Positions 6,749 through 13,258 of a stretch of 48,981 bases of DNA are shown here, piece by piece (the stretch's first letter is position 1; every line of letters starts with the position of its first letter). A program made the position numbers and the translations under genes. The stretch comes from Candidatus Saccharimonadota bacterium. GTDB lineage: Bacteria > Patescibacteriota > Saccharimonadia > Saccharimonadales > Saccharimonadaceae. Location: the NCBI GenBank assembly GCA_017545485.1, contig JAFWMY010000001.1, forward strand, positions 1 to 48,981, in the 5' to 3' direction. The notes under the pieces were generated by a model that saw only the letters and a program-made list of their open reading frames with translations, searched no databases and had not been told where the DNA came from.

Positions 6749-7939
6749 ATGAACAGAATACCTCTAGCAGAGCGGATGAGGCCACAAAAATTATCTGAGG
6801 TGGTGGGGCAGGATGAGATAATTGGTGATGGCAAAATTTTGACGGAAATCGTACGAAAGGGTGAGCCGGTGAATTTAATCTTTTGGGGGCCACCTGGAAC
6901 TGGTAAGACTACTTTGGCGCGGATTTTGGCGAAAGAATTTAAGGCGGATTTCGTGGAAATATCAGCAGTAACAGCCGGAAAAAAAGACGTAGAAGCAGTC
7001 GTAGAAAGGGCCAAGATAAACTGGAATTTAAAAACTCGGACAATTTTATTCGTAGATGAAATTCATAGATTTAATAAAGCGCAGCAGGATGCGTTTTTGC
7101 CGCACGTGGAGTCTGGTTTAATTACCTTAATTGGGGCTACTACCGAAAATCCATCGTTTGAGGTAATTTCTCCGCTTTTGTCGCGTTCACGAGTAGTGGT
7201 GATTTCGGCTTTATCTAAAGAGGCAATTTTGCAAGTGTTGAAACGAGCCTTGAAAGCTGAAAAGGCAACCAAGAGAGTAACTAAGAAAGCTCTGGATTTA
7301 ATTGCGGAATTATCAGGCGGGGATGCTAGGAGTGCTTTAGGAGACTTGGAATTAGCTTTATCTTTAGCAGAAAAAGTGGACGAGAAAGTTGTAGAAGAGG
7401 CGGCGGGACGCAAAATGCCTGGCTATGATAAAAAAGGCGATAATCATTATGATACGATATCGGCATTTATTAAATCTATGAGAGGTTCCGATGTAGATGC
7501 TGCACTATATTATTTAGCGCGAATGGTGGAAGCAGGGGAAGATCCGAAATTCATTGCGAGAAGAATGGTGATTTTTGCTTCAGAGGACATTGGCTTAGCC
7601 GGGAACGGAGCGCTCAGTCTTGCGACGGCGTGTTTTCAAGCGGTAGAACGGGTGGGAATGCCAGAGTCTGGGCTGATGCTAGCGCATACTTGCGTAGCGC
7701 TTGCTCTGTCTAAGAAATCGCGAGCAACTACTGATGCTTGGTACAAAGCACTAGATTTAGCACGAAAGACTCGGGGTGAGCCGGTGCCAGTGTGGCTAAG
7801 GAACGCTCCGACAAAACTAATGAAAGATTTGGGTTATGGCAAGGGCCAAAAATGGGAAGCAGGGTTTCATTTGGATAAAAATTATTTGCCAGATAGTATA
7901 AAAGACGAAAAAATATTTAAATCAGGTGCTTCTGATTAG
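6749..7939 (+). CDS. rarA: Replication-associated recombination protein A (AAA+ ATPase)
   Basis: 396 aa from the ATG at 6749, 7 nt after a TATAAT box; an upstream in-frame start at 6704 would overlap the promoter. RarA/MgsA/WRNIP1 family, which acts at stalled forks with SSB and the clamp. N-terminal RMRPQKLSEVVGQ, Walker A GPPGTGKTT (residues 47-55), Walker B ILFVDEI (about 99-105), sensor 1 IGATTENPSFEV (about 128-139), then the MgsA_C domain with RRMVIFASEDIGLA. Length is within the usual 400-450 aa range. The last 4 bp overlap the convergent DsbA-like gene. Confidence 0.95.
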   Translation: MNRIPLAERMRPQKLSEVVGQDEIIGDGKILTEIVRKGEPVNLIFWGPPGTGKTTLARILAKEFKADFVEISAVTAGKKDVEAVVERAKINWNLKTRTILFVDEIHRFNKAQQDAFLPHVESGLITLIGATTENPSFEVISPLLSRSRVVVISALSKEAILQVLKRALKAEKATKRVTKKALDLIAELSGGDARSALGDLELALSLAEKVDEKVVEEAAGRKMPGYDKKGDNHYDTISAFIKSMRGSDVDAALYYLARMVEAGEDPKFIARRMVIFASEDIGLAGNGALSLATACFQAVERVGMPESGLMLAHTCVALALSKKSRATTDAWYKALDLARKTRGEPVPVWLRNAPTKLMKDLGYGKGQKWEAGFHLDKNYLPDSIKDEKIFKSGASD

Positions 7940-8625
7940 CTTTCTAGACCAGCCTGGAAGAACATGAGAACATCTTGCCAGTCACCAGCAAGGTCAAAGC
8001 CAGAGCTTACGTATTTATTAAACTTGAAATAAGGCATACCGTTGGTTAACTTGGCAGCTTTGGCGGCATTTTCTTTGATCTCATTAAGAGGAGTTTGATT
8101 TGCTATACAGGATTTAAATTCATCACCAAGGCCAACTTTTTCGCCAATTTCAGTCCAATATTCTGGACCTTTTTGATTTAGGCTTGTAAATCCAGATTTG
8201 CCATTACCGGAGAAGAAATCATTCCAAACTGAGGTAATAGCGAGATTATAATAGTCCCAGAATTTACCTTCGTCTTTGGCGCAGTAAGCAGCAATGGCGG
8301 AATAGCGAGAATGCTCAGGACGGGTTTCGCCATATTCATAAAGAAAATCAGAAAGACGAATTTCTACCAAGATGTCGTTTTCTTTTATGTAATTTTGAAA
8401 CTCTTCTTCGTGTTCTACGATGGCGTTTTCAAAAGCGACACAATAAGGGCAAACTAGATCTGAATAGATGATAAAGTAGTTTTTGGCTTCAGTATCGCCA
8501 GCTGTCATCTCTTTAACCCAGACTTTTTCGGCGTTAGACGGCTTGGCAGTCGTACTAGCAAAAATTGCTGCGATGATTAAAATAACAACCACGACTCCAC
8601 CGATAATACTAAACACTTTTTTCAT
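7936..8625 (-). CDS. DsbA-like thiol-disulfide oxidoreductase, membrane-anchored
   Basis: 229 aa. Residues about 5-25 are a hydrophobic signal-anchor, placing the catalytic domain outside the membrane. The thioredoxin-fold redox motif CPYC is at residues 59-62 (IYSDLVCPYCVAFENAI), with a Thr-Gly-Met-Pro cis-Pro loop (LTNGMPYFKFNK) near residue 198. Family: DsbA/BdbD/Thioredoxin_4. The start overlaps the upstream gene by 17 nt, so the two are probably translationally coupled and work together. Likely role: oxidising or isomerising disulfides of exported proteins, fitting the conserved Cys pairs in the surface proteins of this window. Confidence 0.85.
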   Translation of the reverse strand: MKKVFSIIGGVVVVILIIAAIFASTTAKPSNAEKVWVKEMTAGDTEAKNYFIIYSDLVCPYCVAFENAIVEHEEEFQNYIKENDILVEIRLSDFLYEYGETRPEHSRYSAIAAYCAKDEGKFWDYYNLAITSVWNDFFSGNGKSGFTSLNQKGPEYWTEIGEKVGLGDEFKSCIANQTPLNEIKENAAKAAKLTNGMPYFKFNKYVSSGFDLAGDWQDVLMFFQAGLES

Positions 8626-9262
8626 TTGGCTCCTTTGCTTTTTGAGGCTTCTTTTTAGATTTTACAGAAGCTTGAGATTTTTTCCTCGCTAAATATTTTT
8701 CATTTATTATTGTAACATATGTTTCAACGCCAAGACGTTTTAAGGAAAAAATTGCGATAATGATTGCAAGTATAGTGACAATGGTGGAAATGGTTCCTGC
8801 TACAGCAAGTCCGCCTGTGGAAAAGATAGCGCCAAGGAGTGGAGTAAGCAATGTAGTGCCGCAAGTAGGGCAGCCTGCACCGAGAGCTACTAGACCTGCA
8901 ACAATTCCGGCACTACCGACGTCGCCGGCGTTTTGTTTGCGTTTTTTGTTCCATAATAAGACGATAAAACCAATTAAAATTGCTTGCAAAAGACTAATTA
9001 AGAAGATGGGAAGCCAATCTAAGAATGGTTGGCCCACGCCGAAAATAGCTAGAAAGCTTTGGCCTAAAATCCGAAAAGCCTGTGGAAAACCCAATGCAAA
9101 CATTAGACTAAATTTTGAGGTTCCACCTGCTAGAAGATTCATAAGTAAACCAAAGAATAAGAAAGTAGGAACAAAGCCGAACCAAAAACGTTTTTCTTTA
9201 GTTGCTAGCAAAATGCCTTTACCAGCAAGAACAAAATCGTCGCACCATTTCCTCCAATTCAT
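8609..9262 (-). CDS. Polytopic membrane protein with intramembrane CPTC motif
   Basis: 217 aa from the ATG at 9262, 7 nt after a TATAAT box. About five hydrophobic segments (roughly residues 28-45, 52-75, 84-104, 118-150, 152-174). A pair of cysteines in GAGCPTCGTTLLTPLLG (C131, C134) lies at a membrane segment, followed by a Gly-rich helix. The C-terminal ~40 aa are Lys-rich and cytoplasmic. It overlaps the DsbA-like gene downstream. Inference: electron partner that reoxidises or reduces the DsbA-like protein, doing the job of DsbB/VKOR or CcdA, though it shows no clear DsbB or VKOR pattern. I do not recognise the family. Confidence 0.75.
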   Translation of the reverse strand: MNWRKWCDDFVLAGKGILLATKEKRFWFGFVPTFLFFGLLMNLLAGGTSKFSLMFALGFPQAFRILGQSFLAIFGVGQPFLDWLPIFLISLLQAILIGFIVLLWNKKRKQNAGDVGSAGIVAGLVALGAGCPTCGTTLLTPLLGAIFSTGGLAVAGTISTIVTILAIIIAIFSLKRLGVETYVTIINEKYLARKKSQASVKSKKKPQKAKEPNEKSV

Positions 9263-9269
9263 AAACATA

Positions 9270-9278
9270 ATTATAACA
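9270..9278 (-). promoter_or_regulatory. Extended -10 promoter of the membrane CPTC/DsbA-like pair
   Basis: On the minus strand TGTTATAAT, 7 nt before the ATG at 9262; predicted leaderless transcript. Confidence 0.7.
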
Positions 9279-9424
9279 CAATATAATGAATATATTTTAT
9301 TTAACGTACAATATTTAATAAAATATATTATTATGTATGTCAAGTAATGTTTGTTCGGTTTTTGGCTTTTTACCTCTGTTATAACTAAAAATTATTATGC
9401 CATAATAATTTTAAAAAAACAAGG

Positions 9425-9452
9425 TTGACACATATTGTGTCTATGCTAAAAT
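9425..9452 (+). promoter_or_regulatory. Strong promoter of the structured RNA
   Basis: TTGACA (9425-9430), 16-nt spacer, TAAAAT (9447-9452) with an extended -10 TGC. This is the best -35 box in the window. Predicted start near 9458-9459. Confidence 0.75.
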
Positions 9453-9457
9453 ATAGT

Positions 9458-9645
9458 TAGGTTCGGACCACTCCGACGTTGAGAGAGGCCAGAACCAAGG
9501 GAAGTGTGCAGTAACGCGTCATTTAGGGTGATGAATGTTACTCTAGACGGGTGGAGAGTGTAGAGTTGTTTTGGTTAAAGATATATGACTTACTTGCCAC
9601 CTAGAAATTCGTTTAAAAATCCGCTTTATGCGGGTTTTTATTTTG
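9458..9645 (+). ncRNA. Unidentified structured RNA with its own promoter and terminator
   Basis: About 188 nt, without an obvious reading frame, between a strong promoter and a terminator. Pairings seen: TAGGT/ACCTA closing stem (9458-9462 with 9599-9603); hairpin TCGGA-CCAC-TCCGA (9463-9476); AACCAA/TTGGTT (9493-9498 with 9571-9576) enclosing AGTAAC/GTTACT (9510-9515 with 9537-9542) and TCTA/TAGA near 9542-9564. It lacks the signature sequences of RNase P RNA, tmRNA and SRP RNA. Length and isolated promoter could fit a diverged 6S RNA. It also precedes a G5/3D-type cell-wall gene, a position occupied by c-di-AMP riboswitches in Actinobacteria, but that consensus is not evident. Type unknown. 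Confidence 0.6.
9615..9645 (+). terminator. Terminator of the structured RNA
   Basis: Stem AAATCCGC/GCGGGTTTT with loop TTTAT and a following T-rich run (core CCGC 9621-9624 with GCGG 9630-9633). Confidence 0.8.
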
Positions 9646-9686
9646 TGCTGTTTTTCGGTTAAGGACTAGTATTTTAGAGATAGGTG

Positions 9687-9695
9687 TGATATAAT
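9687..9695 (+). promoter_or_regulatory. Extended -10 promoter of the G5/3D gene
   Basis: TGATATAAT with TATAAT at 9690-9695. The ATG follows after 6 nt (GGGTTT), so the transcript is predicted to be leaderless. Confidence 0.75.
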
Positions 9696-9701
9696 GGGTT
9701 T

Positions 9702-10787
9702 ATGAGACTTCCGAGAAAAATCGTGCAAGTTCTTTCGGTTGTTGCCACCCTTTCTTTGGCGGTGGTTTTTGGCGTTTTAGCAGGAATATATACACGAAGT
9801 ACCTTTGCCGAGAGTGAAGATAACACTATTTATACTACTGGTGAGGCGAAGTACGTGACTTTTTATGATGAAGGTAAGAAATTGACTGTAAAGACTGATG
9901 CTGCTACCGTGGGCGAAGCTATCAAAAGGGTAGAAATGATCTTGAATGAAGGCGATAAGATTGAGCCTTCGCTTGACACAGAGATTAATGCTGATAATTT
10001 TTATATTAATATATATAGAGCACACCCGGTTATAATCAAAGATGGTTTAAATGATAAATATTTTATGACAGCTAGTTACGATGCAAAAACAATTGCGCGT
10101 GAGGCTGGGTTTACGGTATATGACGGAGATGAAATAGAGTTAGTGCCGAATACTAACTTCTTAGAGACTGGTATAGCGAGTGTATATAAATTAGTAAGAA
10201 ATGGCGGAAGGACTGTTACAGAAGAGGTGGAAATACCTTTTGGCGAAGAGACTGTAAAGAGTTACAATTTGCAACCTGGCCAAAAAGAAGTACAACAGTT
10301 AGGCGAAGTTGGAACTAAGAAAGTTTATTATAATGTGCAATATGTGGATGGCAATGAAGTTTCGCGAGAATTCTTGAGCGAAGAGGTGATAAAAGCTCCG
10401 GTGCCAAGGGTGGTTGCAGTTGGGGCGAGTGCAATAGAAATGCATCCTTTGACAGCTGGGATGGGAGTAAATCGTTATACAGTGACGGTAGGCGGCGTGA
10501 CAGTTGAACGTAAAGAAACCTACTACGATTTACCGATGTCTGGTGTGATGAGCTTGGTGGCTAGGACTTGTGGTGTGCCAGCGACATATAGCGTGCGTGC
10601 GGATGGAGCGAAGGTTGATGCTGACGGTTACGTGCTGGTGGCGGCGAATTTGAATAGATATCCGAGATGTTCGGTGGTGGAGACGTCGCTCGGTCCAGGG
10701 AAAGTGTATGATACGGGTGGTTTTGCGGCGAGCAACCCAGAACAATTTGATCTTGCGACAGACTGGACTAACCGGAACGGTCAGTAG
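9702..10787 (+). CDS. G5/DUF348 and 3D-domain cell-wall protein (YabE/Rpf-like)
   Basis: 361 aa. Residues about 10-35 are a signal or anchor. Residues about 48-150 contain DUF348-like repeats (VKTDAATVGEAI; SYDAKTIAREAG). Residues about 158-235 are a G5 domain (GGRTVTEEVEIPFGEETV, then LGEVGTKKVYYNVQY). The C-terminus (about 270-361) resembles the 3D domain of YabE-type proteins, with KVYDTGGF (about 334-341) and FDLATDW (about 349-355) as probable acidic catalytic positions. Such proteins are murein lytic transglycosylases or resuscitation-promoting-factor-like wall remodelling enzymes. Followed by rsmA after 9 nt, as yabE/ksgA neighbours are in Firmicutes and Actinobacteria. Confidence 0.85.
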   Translation: MRLPRKIVQVLSVVATLSLAVVFGVLAGIYTRSTFAESEDNTIYTTGEAKYVTFYDEGKKLTVKTDAATVGEAIKRVEMILNEGDKIEPSLDTEINADNFYINIYRAHPVIIKDGLNDKYFMTASYDAKTIAREAGFTVYDGDEIELVPNTNFLETGIASVYKLVRNGGRTVTEEVEIPFGEETVKSYNLQPGQKEVQQLGEVGTKKVYYNVQYVDGNEVSREFLSEEVIKAPVPRVVAVGASAIEMHPLTAGMGVNRYTVTVGGVTVERKETYYDLPMSGVMSLVARTCGVPATYSVRADGAKVDADGYVLVAANLNRYPRCSVVETSLGPGKVYDTGGFAASNPEQFDLATDWTNRNGQ

Positions 10788-10796
10788 GGGTTTTGG

Positions 10797-11573
10797 ATGA
10801 AAAATAAAAAATCTTTGGGGCAAAACTGGCTAAAAAACCGGGCGATTTTGGACGAAATTGCAGATTATGCATGCGACAATGGAAGCGCGGTTGAAAACTC
10901 CGAAAAAACAGGGGTAGATTTGTGTTTAGAAATTGGACCAGGTTTGGGATTTCTTACGTCGTCTTTACTTAAACGATTTAAAAAAGTAATTGCGGTGGAA
11001 TATGATAGTAATTTGGCTCAGAAATTGCCTGGGTCGTTTCCTGGTAAGAATCTAACAGTGGTGAATGAGGATATTTTGAAGTATGATTTTGATGAGATTA
11101 GTGAGCCATATACGGTGGCAGGAAACATACCATATTATATTACTAGCCCAATTATAGAAAAGGTATTAACTTTAAAACAGAAGCCTAAAAGGGTGGTTTT
11201 ATTAGTACAAAAAGAGGTAGCAGAGCGCATTGTAAGCGATAAAGAAACGATGTTGTCGTTATTTGTCAAAAATTATGCGAAGGTGTTTGCGGGTATGGTA
11301 GTACCACGCGAAGAGTTTACGCCGCCGCCAAAAGTTGATTCGCAAGTAATAATTATAGAACCATATAATAAACCGCTGGTGGATGAAAAGGTATTTAGTC
11401 TAATAAAAATGGGGTTTAAGGCACCACGAAAGAAGTTGATACATAACTTGGCGGGCCTTAAATCCAAAGAAGAACTGGGGAAAATATTAGGAAAATGTGG
11501 AATTTTGCAAGACGCTAGGCCTGGTGATGTGAAATTGGAGGAATGGGCCAAGTTGGCAAAAAACTTAGAATGA
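10797..11573 (+). CDS. rsmA: 16S rRNA (A1518/A1519) dimethyltransferase
   Basis: 258 aa. KsgA/RsmA family, which dimethylates two adenines of helix 45 of 16S rRNA late in 30S assembly. Seen: N-terminal KKSLGQNWLKN, SAM-binding EIGPGLGF (45-52), acidic VNED (89-92), catalytic NIPYYIT (110-116), and the C-terminal FTPPPKVDSQV segment. Length is normal. It starts 9 nt after the G5/3D gene with a weak AGGGG upstream, so it is probably in the same operon. Confidence 0.95.
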   Translation: MKNKKSLGQNWLKNRAILDEIADYACDNGSAVENSEKTGVDLCLEIGPGLGFLTSSLLKRFKKVIAVEYDSNLAQKLPGSFPGKNLTVVNEDILKYDFDEISEPYTVAGNIPYYITSPIIEKVLTLKQKPKRVVLLVQKEVAERIVSDKETMLSLFVKNYAKVFAGMVVPREEFTPPPKVDSQVIIIEPYNKPLVDEKVFSLIKMGFKAPRKKLIHNLAGLKSKEELGKILGKCGILQDARPGDVKLEEWAKLAKNLE

Positions 11574-11614
11574 TTTGCTAGCGATGTCATTAAAACAAAA
11601 ACTAAATAATATGC

Positions 11615-11620
11615 TATAAT
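11615..11620 (+). promoter_or_regulatory. Extended -10 promoter of serS
   Basis: TGCTATAAT with TATAAT at 11615-11620, 9 nt before the serS ATG at 11630; leader of about 2 nt predicted. Confidence 0.7.
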
Positions 11621-11629
11621 AGTTTCATT

Positions 11630-12874
11630 ATGTTAGATGTGAAGTTTATCAGAGAAAATCTGGAATTAGTGGAGAAGTCCACAAAAGAAAAGGGGTATAA
11701 AACAAACATCGGAGAGGTGATAAAACTTGATGATGAGCGTAAGAAAACATTAATGGAAGTAGAATCTTTACGCAAAGAGCGTAATGAGATTGCAGCAAAG
11801 ATGAAAGGTGGTAAACCTGCAGCTGAATTAGTGGCACGAGGCAAGGAAATAAAGACTGAACTCGCGGAGAAAGAAAGTGCACTCACGGCGACAGAGGAAA
11901 AATTGACTGAGCTACTAAAACAGGTGCCAAATGTGATTTTTGACGACGTGCCACTTGGTGGTGAGGAATGCTCTGTGGAAGTCAAAAAATGGGGTAAGAA
12001 TCATGAAAAGGGCGTAGACCACTTAGACTTTGCAGTAAGTCGTGATTGGGTTGATTTTGAACGCGGAGCAAAAGTAGCTGGTGCGAAGTTTTACTATCTG
12101 AAAGACGGCTTAGCATTACTTGAGAATGCGTTGCTACAGTATGGGTTGTCTAAGGTATTAGAGCATGGTTTTACTTTTATGACGGTGCCGGATATGGTGT
12201 CGTCACGCGTGTTGGAAGGGTGTGGGTTTAATCCTCGTACTTCGGAACAATCTGATGAATATTTTATAGAAGGTGAAGATTTAGGACTAATTGCAACTGC
12301 TGAGATGTCTCTTACCGGTTATCATATGGATGAGATACTTGATGAAGACGAATTGCCGTTGTTTTATGCAGGTTATTCGCCGTGTTTTCGTAAGGAAGCG
12401 GGGGCAGCTGGTAAATATACAAGGGGGCTATTCCGGGTGCATCAGTTTAACAAACTAGAAATGTATGCATTTTGTTTGCCAGAACAGTCCAAAGAAATTC
12501 ATGAGAAGATTTTAGCAATAGAAGAAGACATTTGGCAAGGACTAGAAATTCCTTATCATGTGATAAATATTGCGGCAGGTGATCTTGGTGCGCCGGCAGC
12601 AAAGAAATATGATATGGAATATTGGTCTCCAGTAAATCAAAAATACCAAGAGATTACTTCATGCTCTAACTGTACAGATTTTCAGGCACGAGCGGTGAAT
12701 TGCCGGGTGCGACGTAAAGATGGCAAAGTTGAATTTGTGCATACTTTGAATGGAACTGCGATTCCTTTAGCGAGAGCTTTGGTAGTGATTATGGAGAATT
12801 ATGCTACTGAAGGTGGAAAGCTTAAAGTCCCGAAAGTTTTGCAACCGTATTTAAATGGAAAGGAAGAATTATAA
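11630..12874 (+). CDS. serS: Serine-tRNA ligase
   Basis: 414 aa, class II aminoacyl-tRNA synthetase charging tRNA-Ser. The N-terminal coiled-coil arm spans about residues 30-100 (SLRKERNEIAAKMK). Then TAEMSLTG (223-230), motif 2 PCFRKEAG...RVHQFNKLE (about 251-277), and motif 3 GTAIPLARALVVIMENY near the C-terminus; SCSNCTDFQARA is typical of the family. Length is usual (about 420 aa). Followed by hpf after 1 nt. Confidence 0.97.
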   Translation: MLDVKFIRENLELVEKSTKEKGYKTNIGEVIKLDDERKKTLMEVESLRKERNEIAAKMKGGKPAAELVARGKEIKTELAEKESALTATEEKLTELLKQVPNVIFDDVPLGGEECSVEVKKWGKNHEKGVDHLDFAVSRDWVDFERGAKVAGAKFYYLKDGLALLENALLQYGLSKVLEHGFTFMTVPDMVSSRVLEGCGFNPRTSEQSDEYFIEGEDLGLIATAEMSLTGYHMDEILDEDELPLFYAGYSPCFRKEAGAAGKYTRGLFRVHQFNKLEMYAFCLPEQSKEIHEKILAIEEDIWQGLEIPYHVINIAAGDLGAPAAKKYDMEYWSPVNQKYQEITSCSNCTDFQARAVNCRVRRKDGKVEFVHTLNGTAIPLARALVVIMENYATEGGKLKVPKVLQPYLNGKEEL

Positions 12875-12875
12875 A

Positions 12876-13238
12876 ATGATTGAAAAAATAGACATTAGCG
12901 GAAATGGCTATAAAATTGAAGAATCTTTTCGGAAATATGTTGAAAAGCGCATTGGTAAATTAGATAAGTATTTACCAAAAGGCGCCAAAAAAGATGTAGT
13001 TTGTAAAGTAGTGGTATCCGAAATCGGTAAAGGTAAGAATGATAAATATGAGCTTTCAGCAGCAATGGAATTAATCGGCGGGAAGCTGATTGCCGCAAGA
13101 GATGAGTGTACAAACTTATTTGCTGGTGTTGATTTAGTTGAAGCAAAATTACTCGGACAAATTCGGCGATATAAGTTGGAGGTACAACCGCATCGTCAGA
13201 AGAGAAGCTTAAAAAATCTCTTTAAGAAGCGCGGGTAG
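12876..13238 (+). CDS. hpf: Ribosome hibernation-promoting factor, short form
   Basis: 120 aa from the ATG at 12876, immediately after the serS stop, with GGAAG upstream; a longer reading from 12855 inside serS is less likely. HPF/RaiA/YfiA fold: IDISGNGYKIEESFRKYVEKRIGKLDKYLP, alternating basic positions, DLVEAKLLGQIRRYK. The C-terminal dimerisation domain of long HPF is absent. The tail is basic (KRSLKNLFKKRG). It blocks the mRNA/tRNA channel of resting ribosomes. Confidence 0.9.
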   Translation: MIEKIDISGNGYKIEESFRKYVEKRIGKLDKYLPKGAKKDVVCKVVVSEIGKGKNDKYELSAAMELIGGKLIAARDECTNLFAGVDLVEAKLLGQIRRYKLEVQPHRQKRSLKNLFKKRG

Positions 13239-13243
13239 TATGT

Positions 13244-13249
13244 TATAAT
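13244..13249 (+). promoter_or_regulatory. -10 box upstream of secA
   Basis: TGTTATAAT (TATAAT 13244-13249) overlaps the end of hpf (stop at 13238 is 5 nt earlier). Predicted start near 13256. Confidence 0.6.
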
Positions 13250-13258
13250 AGGGGGAAA

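Noticed and set aside
8760-9347. Plus-strand ORF of 195 aa opposite the membrane CPTC gene
   Set aside because: It lies over a gene with TM helices, a promoter and a coupled neighbour; its Pro/Lys-rich composition is typical of antisense to hydrophobic codons.
9458-9645. RNase P RNA, tmRNA or SRP RNA
   Set aside because: Too short for RNase P RNA or tmRNA, and the conserved sequences (GAGGAAAGTCC; tmRNA tRNA-like ends; the SRP tetraloop region) are not present.
9458-9700. c-di-AMP (ydaO/yuaA) riboswitch ahead of the G5/3D gene
   Set aside because: The position is suggestive, but the consensus is not visible, and the gene has its own leaderless promoter beyond the terminator.
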